Source of the DNA: Candidatus Poribacteria bacterium
GTDB taxonomy: Bacteria; Poribacteria; WGA-4E; WGA-3G
Direction: 5' to 3'
Assembly: GCA_022827185.1 (NCBI GenBank)
Contig: JAJDTM010000001.1
Coordinates: 1-46,828 of the forward strand
Length of the DNA stretch: 46,828 nt
A program made the position numbers and the translations under genes. This document shows positions 1 through 8,171 of the stretch, in pieces; within the stretch, counting starts at the first letter, position 1, and each line of letters starts with the position of its first letter. The notes under the pieces were generated by a model. The model did no database searches and was not told where the DNA came from. It saw nothing but the letters and a program-made list of their open reading frames with translations.

Positions 1-120
1 TTTTTACCGCCGTATTCTCCAGAGTTGAATCCGATTGAAAAGGATTTCGCTAACATCAAGCGGAGGCGTCAATATAACGCTGAGGCATCTATTGATGATA
101 TTATAAAAGTGTATAATTAA
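1..120 (+). pseudogene. IS630-family transposase, C-terminal fragment cut by the window edge
   Basis: The first 39 codons read as the C-terminal end of a DDE transposase and finish at TAA (118-120). The segment L-P-P-Y-S-P-E-L-N-P-I-E is the hallmark block of IS630/Tc1-like transposases that carries the last catalytic acidic residue. It is followed by a basic stretch (KRRR) and a short helix. The 5' part lies outside the window, so whether the whole gene is intact is unknown. The same sequence occurs inverted at the far end of the window. An 18-bp segment at 120-137 follows the stop and probably includes the terminal inverted repeat. Confidence 0.85.
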
Positions 121-151
121 TTACGGGATTCACTATATTCTCTGTCTAAAG

Positions 152-280
152 ATGGAGTTGTTATTTGAACTCTATTTTCTCAAGCTAATGGGTTTCAGTG
201 CGGAACAGATTCAATCTATAGCCGATAAATGCCCTAAACTTCAATGGAAACGCTCTCAGAGTTTATCGGAGCCTCAATAG
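152..280 (+). CDS. Short unrecognised ORF, possibly a remnant next to the IS end
   Basis: ATG at 152 opens a 42-residue reading frame ending at TAG (278-280). It starts 15 bp after the presumed IS630 end. Composition is plausible for a protein (M-E-L-L-F-E-L-Y then an amphipathic S-A-E-Q-I-Q-S-I-A-D segment), but there is no Shine-Dalgarno sequence and no family I recognise. It may be the 3' remnant of a gene interrupted by the insertion. The rest of 281-595 shows nothing I can support; a minus-strand reading frame there has no ribosome site. Confidence 0.2.
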   Translation: MELLFELYFLKLMGFSAEQIQSIADKCPKLQWKRSQSLSEPQ

Positions 281-595
281 CTACGTAAAATCTCATAGTA
301 AAAATTGTCAAGATCGGATAAGAACTTAAGGTGTCATAATTTATGATTACCTCAAATGTGATCCAGAGAATTTTTAGGATTGAATATGAAGGTTGTACTG
401 CCATCGGCAATTTAAGCCACTCTCTAAACCAAGCATGTGAGACAATAACACTCTCATTGAAACGAACATCCAAACTCGGCATTAGGGGATTTGATACTTC
501 CCGCATTTGAGTGAGAACACTTGTCTGAACTTTGGCTGATTTTGGGTCTAAATTAATGCTGGCAGTTCAACAACCGATAAAGGAGAATATCAACA

Positions 596-1042
596 ATGAT
601 AATAACACCTACAGGCAGACACGGAATATTTGCGGATCGCGATAATCCAGAGCTGAAAAGCCCAAGACGGGCGCGTGCTGCATTGCCAATCCTTATATTA
701 CACGCACAACAGAAGGAAACTATCACATTCAAAGAATTGGCGGATGCGATTGCTGCACCAGATAGGATAGACCGTACAATGATACACATATTAAAATGTA
801 TCAATAAAGAAATGGAAATGTTATCGGAACATCCGAGTTGGGAACATGAGGATATCCCGACTCCTACGACAATTGTTGTGGTAGAAGATGGCGGACCAAG
901 TGGTTTTATGTCTGACCACATGCGTAGAAATGAAATAGAACCAACCCAGGAAAATTACGAACGTTATTTTATCCGACCTGCTCATGAATATGAATACTGG
1001 AAGGAAGTCATAAACGAAATTATTCAGTCTCCCAACTGGTAG
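596..1042 (+). CDS. Hypothetical protein, 148 aa
   Basis: The start is supported by AAAGGAG at 579-585, 10 bp before ATG. The protein is soluble with no signal peptide. Residues around 30-75 look like a small helical, winged-helix-like region (TFKELADAIAAP). The middle has a segment around I-P-T-P-T-T-I-V-V-V-E-D-G-G-P-S-G-F. This faintly resembles a pattern seen beside HNH or restriction-type nucleases, where an 'IPPLxxLVVNxxTGLPGxGF' stretch precedes a Trp near the C-terminus; that resemblance is from memory and weak. It is transcribed away from the methyltransferase unit downstream. No catalytic motif is visible and function is unassigned. Confidence 0.75.
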   Translation: MIITPTGRHGIFADRDNPELKSPRRARAALPILILHAQQKETITFKELADAIAAPDRIDRTMIHILKCINKEMEMLSEHPSWEHEDIPTPTTIVVVEDGGPSGFMSDHMRRNEIEPTQENYERYFIRPAHEYEYWKEVINEIIQSPNW

Positions 1043-1140
1043 CAACTCACAAGAACCCACGCGCTTTTTTAGATAGTTGTGCCATGCACCGATGACTCCC
1101 AAAGCCACCGCGCGATGCAAGGCACAAAGTAATATTGTCA

Positions 1141-1256
1141 GAACTTACGCAATTTTGATTTTAGCCTGTTCTGTTAACTGAGATTTTCGGAAAACACAAA
1201 TTTATAGTGCCACAGGCTAACAGCCTATGCTACAAAAGAGCAGTATGCGTAAGTCC
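1141..1256. mobile_element. MITE-like element, 116 bp, with 11-bp terminal inverted repeats
   Basis: The element is bounded by GAACTTACGCA (1141-1151) and TGCGTAAGTCC (1246-1256), which pair at 10 of 11 positions. It contains a small inner hairpin AGGCT-AAC-AGCCT (1214-1226) and no coding capacity. The same end sequence recurs elsewhere in the window (7639, 7727, 19892, 23653, 26873), so it is a dispersed non-autonomous repeat. The mobilising transposase is not identified. Confidence 0.6.
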
Positions 1257-1285
1257 TAATTGTTTTGTTTGAGGAGGTCTTGCAA

Positions 1286-1732
1286 TTAAATTCTTCCCCA
1301 TAGTACTTCCGTATCGCCCGCGATATGTTCTTCAAGGAGCATTCGGAGTTCTTCCAAAACGAGCAGGATATCTTCCTTGTCTTCTGTCTTATCAGAATAG
1401 AGAAGTTGTGAAGCATCTGAAAGTTTACCGCGAAGGAAAGGCGAACGAATTCGGTTACGTCTCGCATCGACAACATTTTTGACCAACTGTCGTCGGCGTG
1501 GATCGACTCCCAATAAAGGCTTTGTTTCTGCTTCTTCAGCGCGTTGCACCTGAGGCTCAAGTTCCGTCAAAAACAAACGCAGTACTTCTTTCGCCTCAGG
1601 TATCTCTTTTGATCTATTCATATCACAATGTCCTGCCATTTCCAATTTAATGTGAATCGACAAGGTATTGATGGCAAAGAGAAGTTTTTGATTTTCGTAA
1701 AAACTTTGGACAGCCCGCTCTTTTGGTTTCAT
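1286..1732 (-). CDS. Small hypothetical protein co-transcribed with the DNA methyltransferase
   Basis: 148 aa. The start at 1732 is chosen because AAGGAG lies 7 bp upstream, inside the 17-bp gap after the methyltransferase stop at 1750. The two genes are therefore an operon and translated in order. The protein is rich in charged residues and predicted helices, with a central R-R-R-Q-L-V-K segment and an acidic C-terminal half (E-D-K-E-D-I-L-L-V-L-E-E-L). No membrane segment or catalytic motif is visible. The place next to a restriction-type methyltransferase suggests an accessory or specificity-related role; this is inference only. Family not recognised. Confidence 0.75.
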   Translation of the reverse strand: MKPKERAVQSFYENQKLLFAINTLSIHIKLEMAGHCDMNRSKEIPEAKEVLRLFLTELEPQVQRAEEAETKPLLGVDPRRRQLVKNVVDARRNRIRSPFLRGKLSDASQLLYSDKTEDKEDILLVLEELRMLLEEHIAGDTEVLWGRI

Positions 1733-1749
1733 GCGTTTCACTCCTTCGG

Positions 1750-4700
1750 TTATGCCTCTGCAGTATCCCACACCGCGCCTGAATCAAAATCCGATGTCGT
1801 GATAAGATGGACATGCCGCAGACTATCACCTTCAAGCAACTCATTCTGATTTGCATCAGAGTTAACATCTAAATGTGTAACGCCTGCTAACCGTTCATCT
1901 GCAAGAATCTCTAACAATTGCGCCGTATCGTCCATATCTTCTGTTACGTTGCGGAATACGACTGCCCGCGAACCACTTCGGACAACTCGGTAGACGCGTT
2001 CACCGAAATCAAAGCGTAGCCGCCGCTGAATAGGTAATCCCTTGAGATAGCAGTAGGTTTCCAAAACATCTACAGCGTCTTCTCTGCTATCCTTACCATA
2101 AGTGATACGATTGCAAAACGGGGAACGCATATCCATCATCAACCGAATCTGCTGTTCTTCGGGGCGATAGAGGTATTTAACAGGAACCTCGGTCTCGGTG
2201 TTATCGTTTGGTGGTAAGGTTATGAGGTTGTTGAGAACATCTTCATACTGCTCCAGACGTTGGTACTTGACAATGCCGATGGTGCCATCGGGCTTCTTTT
2301 TTGCGTCCGGTTTACCAGTTTTCCAATTCTGTGAGAACATGACGCGACGAATGCGTTCCTTCAAAGCACTTTGAAAATAATCGCCCATCTCAACGAGGAT
2401 AAATTTGCGGTTACCGTTGTCGGTTTTATTGAGGTTGAGGACCGCGTGTCCAGTTGTGCCACTGCCCGCGAAGAAGTCAAGTATCACGCCCTTTCCATGC
2501 GGTGTAACTGTCCAAACGAGAGTCTCATACAAACCAACAGGATGACAGTAAGGAAAGTTTAATCCCAAAGCCTCTATTTGTGGTTTACCCTTTTCGCCTG
2601 AAGATATGAGTGATGATAATTCAATAATGATATAGTCTTTCAAACAGTTTTTTCTTCTAGGTTGGGTTGTTTCATCAGTACCAAAAATTATCAGATTCTT
2701 TTCTAACAAACCTTGCATAAATTCAGGCGAATTTCCCCATCCGTTTTTTGGAATCGGACACGGTTTGTGAGTGATTGGATGAATTAAAGGCTTAAAGTAT
2801 TTAGGATCAGTTCGAGGTTCAGGGGCTCCCATGTGAATAGTTTGATAGACTTCCCCTGTTTCATCTATTTTTGAAAAAGCTCGATCCCCATCATTGAATT
2901 CGGATCTACTCTTAAGCCACTCTTTAAACTCGTTACAGCACTCCGGCGTGGCCCCTCCGTACCTGCTTACCAGTACGGACGCTTTTTTTAGAATTGCTTC
3001 TCGGTTTACGCTTCGGTACTGAAGCTTTATATTTCCTTTAGAATGACAAACAACGTATTCATGCTGAGTTGCTATACGGTTTGCACCACTAACAGGATTC
3101 CTTTTGTCCCATACAACGGTCCCCTGATTCTTCATCTGCAAGGTATTAAACACCTTGAACAGATTTTCATATTCATTCTCGTCAATATGGCAGAGGATGC
3201 AGCTATCCGGTGCCATTAACTGCTCAGCAAGGGACAACCGATTTTCCATCATGGTTAACCAACTGGAATGTTGATAATCGTTTTTATAGAGAAAACCGCT
3301 TGTGTTCGTGTTATAGGGTGGATCAATGTGGACACACCTTATGGCACCTCGGTATTTCTCCATCAGTAAGTCCAGTGCTTGAAAGTTTTCGCTGTTCAGA
3401 AGCACGCCATCAATTTGCGCTTCTAAATCGTCAAATAGTGAAAGGAGTTTGTCAACAAAGGCATCATCAAAATATCGCGTGTCCAACGGCAGTGTGGGAT
3501 ATACGCTATCAAGCAACGGCAACTGCTCCCTAATGTCAATGCCGAAGGTGTCACGCCAGTCAGCAAGTTGCGCCTCGTTTCCCAGGATAGCCTTGATAAG
3601 TGCCTCGCGTTGGGCAGTGTTCTCTTTTGTCGCTTCCGAAATTTTGCCTACAGAGATAAGATAATCGGTGGAAACAACCTTTTTCTTCATGAGAAATAGC
3701 TGCTTCTGGAACGTCTCCACAGCAACGAGCAGCGCAATCACCGCGTCAGTGACGTTGCGGAATGCTGTCGCAATGGCGAATGCAGGATTTTCAGGACTGG
3801 GGTTCAAAAGCGTGTCCAAATCCCCAAGGATAGTGTTCTGGATATAGCGGCGTTGCTCGGTTTTCAGGAATCTATCCAAGTTTTTGTGAATAAAATAGTC
3901 AGAATCCATGCCGACGAAGAAGGTATTTAGGTTTTTATCCAGCGTGAAAAATCTTTTGACTTTTGGACTGATTTTGAGTTTTGCCTGCCGTTCGGCTCTG
4001 TTTTTCCCAAGCTCGTTAAAGTCAAGATGGCTTGCTAATTTATCGGCATAATTTTCTAAATTGATGCGCAACGCTTTGATGCCTTGTAATCTGCCATCGT
4101 TTACCTTGTCGTAAGTGTTCGCGAGGTCCTTAAAGATAGGTTTACCCAGTTCCGCACCTTTCTTCGGAACTTCGTGGAGATAAAGGTCTACATCGTCCGT
4201 CTCGCTGAAAATTTGTGCGCTCATCTCGCGGTATATTTCAACTTTCGGCGTTGAAGTCTCTGCCAAACGAAGGATAACGCGCCATGTCTGTTCAGTATCA
4301 TCGGGTTTGGGAGGTTCAATTCTATCAAAACGATAATGTTTGAAATCGTCGCGGTTACTGTTCTGTGCGGTGCCGGCACTTACTTTACCTTCTAACCGGT
4401 ATTCAATCCGTTTGCCTTCTACTTCAAAGGTAACGCTATTAAAACCTGTTGCTGTTTTGACGTAGTAGCTATCCCGACATTTCCAATGGAAAAGTATATC
4501 TGTCCCGTTATAGTCTGTTTCCTCTGGGTAGTCTACCTTATAGTGAGCCGTGCTTCTGTCATTATAGCCAAAATCACCGTCTCGATAGTACCCTTCAAAA
4601 AAACTATGAATGTGGTTGTAGACGCGAAAGGCGAGATGTGCTTTAAGATCGTCAAGGTTGGTTTCCAATGGTGAGATAAGTTCTTCTTGGCCTTCTGTCT

Positions 4701-5016
4701 GGAAAAAGGCTATCAATAGTTGAGCGTTCTCGGCAATGTTTTCAAGCCATTCCTTCTGTCTACGTCCGCCTTCCGCAGTGACGAATTCCTTGATCTTTGT
4801 AAGTTGGCTGTTGTAGAGTGCATCAGCAACATCTGTAAGTGCTGCGTCTACTATGCTGGGCAACTTTTCGTCAATGAATAGGTTGACTTCATCGCGCTTG
4901 ATTTTGAGAATACGGAAGATACCGAAATCAAGGTCATTGTGTGAAAAGTGAAACATATCGCGGAGTTTTTCGCGGAGGGTATTGAGGGCTTCGGTTGTTG
5001 GGTTTGATTCGGGCAT
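1750..5016 (-). CDS. Type III-like site-specific DNA methyltransferase (beta class, N6-adenine or N4-cytosine)
   Basis: 1088 aa. The catalytic motif IV D-P-P-Y is at residues 565-568, followed by a typical target segment (S-G-F-L-Y-K-N-D-Y). The AdoMet-binding motif I F-A-G-S-G-T-T is at 849-855. Motif IV before motif I defines the beta class, typical of Type III Mod proteins and relatives. Residues 1-550 form a long helical N-terminal extension rarely seen in short Mod subunits; residues 900-1088 are a possible target-recognition or partner region. A weak AAAGGAC lies about 11 bp before ATG. No Res/helicase gene is adjacent: downstream are only a 148-aa protein and a MITE. It may be an orphan modifier or the core of a defence system whose nuclease is not recognised. 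Confidence 0.9.
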   Translation of the reverse strand: MPESNPTTEALNTLREKLRDMFHFSHNDLDFGIFRILKIKRDEVNLFIDEKLPSIVDAALTDVADALYNSQLTKIKEFVTAEGGRRQKEWLENIAENAQLLIAFFQTEGQEELISPLETNLDDLKAHLAFRVYNHIHSFFEGYYRDGDFGYNDRSTAHYKVDYPEETDYNGTDILFHWKCRDSYYVKTATGFNSVTFEVEGKRIEYRLEGKVSAGTAQNSNRDDFKHYRFDRIEPPKPDDTEQTWRVILRLAETSTPKVEIYREMSAQIFSETDDVDLYLHEVPKKGAELGKPIFKDLANTYDKVNDGRLQGIKALRINLENYADKLASHLDFNELGKNRAERQAKLKISPKVKRFFTLDKNLNTFFVGMDSDYFIHKNLDRFLKTEQRRYIQNTILGDLDTLLNPSPENPAFAIATAFRNVTDAVIALLVAVETFQKQLFLMKKKVVSTDYLISVGKISEATKENTAQREALIKAILGNEAQLADWRDTFGIDIREQLPLLDSVYPTLPLDTRYFDDAFVDKLLSLFDDLEAQIDGVLLNSENFQALDLLMEKYRGAIRCVHIDPPYNTNTSGFLYKNDYQHSSWLTMMENRLSLAEQLMAPDSCILCHIDENEYENLFKVFNTLQMKNQGTVVWDKRNPVSGANRIATQHEYVVCHSKGNIKLQYRSVNREAILKKASVLVSRYGGATPECCNEFKEWLKSRSEFNDGDRAFSKIDETGEVYQTIHMGAPEPRTDPKYFKPLIHPITHKPCPIPKNGWGNSPEFMQGLLEKNLIIFGTDETTQPRRKNCLKDYIIIELSSLISSGEKGKPQIEALGLNFPYCHPVGLYETLVWTVTPHGKGVILDFFAGSGTTGHAVLNLNKTDNGNRKFILVEMGDYFQSALKERIRRVMFSQNWKTGKPDAKKKPDGTIGIVKYQRLEQYEDVLNNLITLPPNDNTETEVPVKYLYRPEEQQIRLMMDMRSPFCNRITYGKDSREDAVDVLETYCYLKGLPIQRRLRFDFGERVYRVVRSGSRAVVFRNVTEDMDDTAQLLEILADERLAGVTHLDVNSDANQNELLEGDSLRHVHLITTSDFDSGAVWDTAEA

Positions 5017-5151
5017 TAGTCTATTGTCCTTTTACCATCCTGACTCGTCGAACTGGCGGCAGTCCTCCCTAATCTGGAGTTGTTATAGGTAGTTTACCAT
5101 CAATTGTATCGAAAATCAACTTTTTTAGTATGCCATTTTGAGAAAATTGAC

Positions 5152-5180
5152 TTGCCTCTTCAAATTTAAGATGGTATAGT
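5152..5180 (+). promoter_or_regulatory. Putative sigma-70 promoter for the RipA-like gene
   Basis: TTGCCT (5152-5157), a 17-bp spacer and TATAGT (5175-5180) match the housekeeping consensus at most positions. They lie about 90 bp before the GTG start at 5272. The rest of 5017-5271 shows no gene. Confidence 0.4.
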
Positions 5181-5271
5181 AACGCCGTGTAAGCTTGAAG
5201 GGTGCCGCTGATAAAATCGTTGGGGGCATACGGAAAAATGTTGTTTCGGCAATTCGGGAGTTAACTTAAAC

Positions 5272-5736
5272 GTGGACGAAAAACAAGAATTGGTAGAGAT
5301 TTACAAACTTCACGCGGAGCTCGCCGATAGCGTCAGCAAGCAGCGGGGAACGGCGAATCGATTCTATATGCTGGTTTTGTCCGGATTAGCAGTGATTTTT
5401 TCTGCTTTCTTACAGCGTGAAAATGAAGGCCCACTCCACTGGCTAATGATAGGCTTTGGCGTGTTGGGTATGTTTTTGGCGGCGGCATGGTATATTGTCA
5501 TCCGTTCTTACCGTCAACTGAATTCCGGTAAATTTAAAGCGTTGCATGAATTAGAAGAAAAACTCGCCTACCCATTTTTCAAACGCGAATGGGATTTACT
5601 CGCCGAAGGGAGAGAGCGAAAAACTTATTGGCGATTAACGATCGTTGAGACCTTCGTACCGGCTATCTTTTGTGTCTGTTTTACGGCGTTATTGGGAATT
5701 GGCATTTACCTATTGATAACCAGTGGAACGCAATAA
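5272..5736 (+). CDS. RipA-like small membrane protein
   Basis: 154 aa from a GTG start, with GGGAG 11 bp upstream. The N-terminal segment (IYKLHAELAD-VSKQRGTANRFY) matches the conserved opening of the RipA family of oligomeric inner-membrane proteins as I remember it, in which an 'RR/RG..AN.FF' motif precedes the first membrane helix. Hydrophobic segments lie at about residues 32-46, 55-75 and 127-150, with a charged cytoplasmic-type region between the second and third. The gene is alone on its strand and converges on the PcfJ gene. The biochemical role of the family is poorly known. Confidence 0.75.
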   Translation: MDEKQELVEIYKLHAELADSVSKQRGTANRFYMLVLSGLAVIFSAFLQRENEGPLHWLMIGFGVLGMFLAAAWYIVIRSYRQLNSGKFKALHELEEKLAYPFFKREWDLLAEGRERKTYWRLTIVETFVPAIFCVCFTALLGIGIYLLITSGTQ

Positions 5737-5781
5737 GCAGTGTTGCTGGTGTTGCGATACTGATAACTGACAACTATACCC

Positions 5782-7218
5782 CTATATGTATCCAGCAAGT
5801 CGCAGCCCTTCCTGTTCCGCCCATCTGCCTAACAGGTCTTTCTCTTTAGGGGTTGCTGAGCGATTTCGCTTGCCCCGAACCTGACGGATAAGTTTTGCTT
5901 GTGGCGCGACCTCAATCGTCAAAATCTTGCGGCGTCCGTTTTCATCTTCAATCTCCAAGCTCCAAATCGATGACCGTCCGGTATGACAGGATCTTGCATA
6001 AGTTGAGACGCAATGCCCCAGGGCCCGACCTTCGTCGATAAGTTCGTCTTTGCTGAGCAATTCTCGAATAGACCAGAATTTCATATTGCGTGCCTCTTCA
6101 CTCCCTTCCAAAATGTAGAATTCACCGATATCTGAGCCGAACCATTCGAGACCCCCACCTTTCGCTTCTCTACCGAGTTCGCCATGCCATTCTTCAACCT
6201 GGCGGAGCAGCGTCTCAGGTGTTCTCCCTCTCATGCTGAAGTTCGGTTGCGCGGGGCCAATTTCTCTCGCGACACCTCTCTCAATGAAGACCCGTTGATT
6301 CTCATATTTCTGATGCCAGATGTAGTCAATAATCGGGTTCACATGGTTGACATCCAACATCGGATGCGCAATAAAGAAACGAATCACATTTATCCAGAAA
6401 TCGTCGTTCCTAAAAGTTTCGGTCAGGCGTGTTCCTCGAAGCGCGTCCGCCAAATACTTATCACCACCGAGAGCGTGTACTTGGCCCCAACGGAGTGCCT
6501 CCTCAATTGTGTAATGCCGCGGTGCCTTCAGAAAATGGTGCGCCATCTTTTTTGTGAGCGATATAGGGATATCCGGTGCGGTTCGGATATTTTGACCGGT
6601 GCCGATGTGTTTGAACCAGTTTTGGTGTGTTACGTTTCCGTTGAACCAGACGCTATCCATGAAAAACGGCACTTCATAAGCAGCGAGTAAGTGTCGAGCG
6701 AGTTGGGAGAATTGGCGGTCGCGGTTATGTTTTTTGGCTTTCCACGTCTCAACGGATCGAAGCCAACTTTCATGGTGATTTGCAAGTGCGGCGATGCCTT
6801 GAATATAGATAGCCTCCTCTAGCAGATCTGAATTGTCTTCAAGATACAGCAGGAGTTTCAAGAGCACTTTCGGGGCGATGCTTCCCTCGAAAGTTGCCGA
6901 GATGGCTCTGAGAACTGGATTCTGTAGTTTTTCTGACCGCAGTTCTTGGTTGTATATTTTCGGAAGAATCTCCTTCAAGTTACGGTCTTTCTTCTCTTCT
7001 GTCATTATTTGGATGGCTTGCGTGCGTGTGAAAACGTAAAGTTCATCTCGGCGTTGGCGCGAATTTTTGTCCAAACCCTGATTAAAATTGTGGGCGCGGC
7101 ACCACCTTTTATATGCTTCAACCGAAGATATGCCAAGTTGATGGATATGTTCTTGCATTTCGAGTGCACATTCCTCTATCCGTATTTTTCTTTGCGATTT
7201 TTTCCGCTTTTGAGCCAT
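5782..7218 (-). CDS. PcfJ-domain protein
   Basis: 478 aa from the ATG at 7218 (an upstream in-frame TTG is a poorer choice). The C-terminal third carries L-I-D-E-G-R-A-L-G-H-C-V-S-T-Y-A around residues 393-408, then S-S-I-W-S-L-E. This is the diagnostic 'EG..M.HCV.sYa...' pattern of PcfJ-like proteins, first named on an enterococcal conjugative plasmid and common on mobile and accessory DNA. The N-terminal 300 residues are helical and lack a known domain. No clear Shine-Dalgarno sequence is present; a perfect hairpin (7239-7258) lies just upstream of the start. Molecular function is unknown. Confidence 0.8.
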   Translation of the reverse strand: MAQKRKKSQRKIRIEECALEMQEHIHQLGISSVEAYKRWCRAHNFNQGLDKNSRQRRDELYVFTRTQAIQIMTEEKKDRNLKEILPKIYNQELRSEKLQNPVLRAISATFEGSIAPKVLLKLLLYLEDNSDLLEEAIYIQGIAALANHHESWLRSVETWKAKKHNRDRQFSQLARHLLAAYEVPFFMDSVWFNGNVTHQNWFKHIGTGQNIRTAPDIPISLTKKMAHHFLKAPRHYTIEEALRWGQVHALGGDKYLADALRGTRLTETFRNDDFWINVIRFFIAHPMLDVNHVNPIIDYIWHQKYENQRVFIERGVAREIGPAQPNFSMRGRTPETLLRQVEEWHGELGREAKGGGLEWFGSDIGEFYILEGSEEARNMKFWSIRELLSKDELIDEGRALGHCVSTYARSCHTGRSSIWSLEIEDENGRRKILTIEVAPQAKLIRQVRGKRNRSATPKEKDLLGRWAEQEGLRLAGYI

Positions 7219-7238
7219 CAAAATATTCGGATTGGGAA

Positions 7239-7600
7239 CTCCTGAATTTATTCAGGAGAGGAAAATCCGCTCCTTTTTAATTGGTAAATGTGTGAGTATG
7301 GGTTCAGATGAATACCCGGGCATGATTGAACCTTATACTCACACGAATGATAGTGGTAATTTCCCTTTCGGGTTATATGTTGCCCCATCCAGATCACGGT
7401 ATCCGAGAGGCGTCGGACTTGGGGAGCATCCTTAGACATACCGATAACCACTTCGGTATATTGTTTTAGACCCATCATTTCAGCTGCCACGCTGAGATAC
7501 CGTGATATATGACTGTAGTCAATGAGTTACCCTCATCCACTCTATAGACTTGGCTGCCGTAGTGGACAAGCCCCGTCCTTTAGGGCGGGGTCACTGACCT
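7239..7600. ncRNA. Candidate structured RNA or non-autonomous IS200/IS605-derived element
   Basis: There is no convincing gene here, but there are many inverted repeats. CTCCTGAA-TTTA-TTCAGGAG is at 7239-7258. A 10-bp arm at 7290-7299 pairs with 7335-7344, continued by GGTTCA 7301-7306 with TGAACC 7327-7332. An 11-bp perfect arm ATCACGGTATC 7393-7403 pairs with 7496-7506 and encloses ATACCGA 7438-7444 / TCGGTAT 7453-7459. Small hairpins lie at 7510-7519 and 7522-7536, and CCCCGTCC-TTTA-GGGCGGGG at 7571-7590. The last closely resembles the right-end hairpin of the IS200/IS605 element at 41003-42345 (AAGCCC, CCTTTAGG loop, GGGT). It could be a solo omega-RNA-like remnant, a palindrome-associated element, or an independent structured RNA. 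Confidence 0.5.
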
Positions 7601-7638
7601 GTCGCATCCTCCGATTACATCGTGTTGGAACTTATATA

Positions 7639-7737
7639 GGACTTACGCAATTTACTGATGAGGACCTACGGTCCGCCCGCCGCTGGCGAGGTTTAAAACC
7701 TCGCCAGCAAAGGACGCAAAGGACGCTGTGTAAGTCC
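7639..7737. mobile_element. MITE-like element, 99 bp
   Basis: The ends GGACTTACGCA (7639-7649) and TGTGTAAGTCC (7727-7737) are inverted repeats of the same family as the 1141-1256 element. The inside is different: a strong hairpin with 11-13 bp arms, GCTGGCGAGGT at 7682 pairing with ACCTCGCCAGC ending at 7708, and a smaller GGACC-TAC-GGTCC hairpin at 7662-7674. Elements with conserved ends and different cores fit a MITE mobilised in trans. Confidence 0.6.
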
Positions 7738-8171
7738 TGTTGTATATATTTAACCCAATCGAGAGCTATATATTTCTAATTTTATTCTCTGTTGAGGTTC
7801 GCTCGTATTGAGAGACTGTGAAGCAGATTAGAATTAGTATCAACAAAAAATATCGTTAAGTTCAATGGTGGAATCAGAAAAGCGATTCGCGTTTTTCGTG
7901 TATCTCCTTAAATTCTTGATTGTAAGCCAAAGTAGGTTCATTTTACCAAAGGATCGTGGCTTTGTCAACTAAAGCGATTTGGTTTTTTATACGGGATCTT
8001 TGTTCAAGGATGAACAAGAATTTAAAGATAATTACAGCATAAAGCAACTAAAATTGCAACTTTACTCTATTTAGTATGAATCCGCTATGACGTTGATAGA
8101 ACAACCACAAATTCTCTCAGCTTGAGGATGGATTATTTTTGATAGATCCACAACCATAGAAGGAAGATTTC
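7738..8171. other. AT-rich intergenic region, no gene seen
   Basis: This 434-bp stretch is AT-rich and has no supported reading frame. The only structure I see is a 7-bp hairpin TTGTTCA-AGGA-TGAACAA at 8000-8017. The last bases hold the ribosome site (AAGGAAG) of the gene at 8172. A promoter for that gene is probably here, but no clear -35/-10 pair could be assigned. Confidence 0.4.

Noticed and set aside
234..506. 90-residue minus-strand reading frame near the left IS end
   Set aside because: No ribosome site, composition rich in hydrophobic residues without a clear topology, and no recognisable family; it may be chance in an AT-rich region.
7522..7779. 85-residue plus-strand reading frame over the hairpin and MITE
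   Set aside because: It spans two unrelated repeats and contains their inverted arms; coding is not supported.
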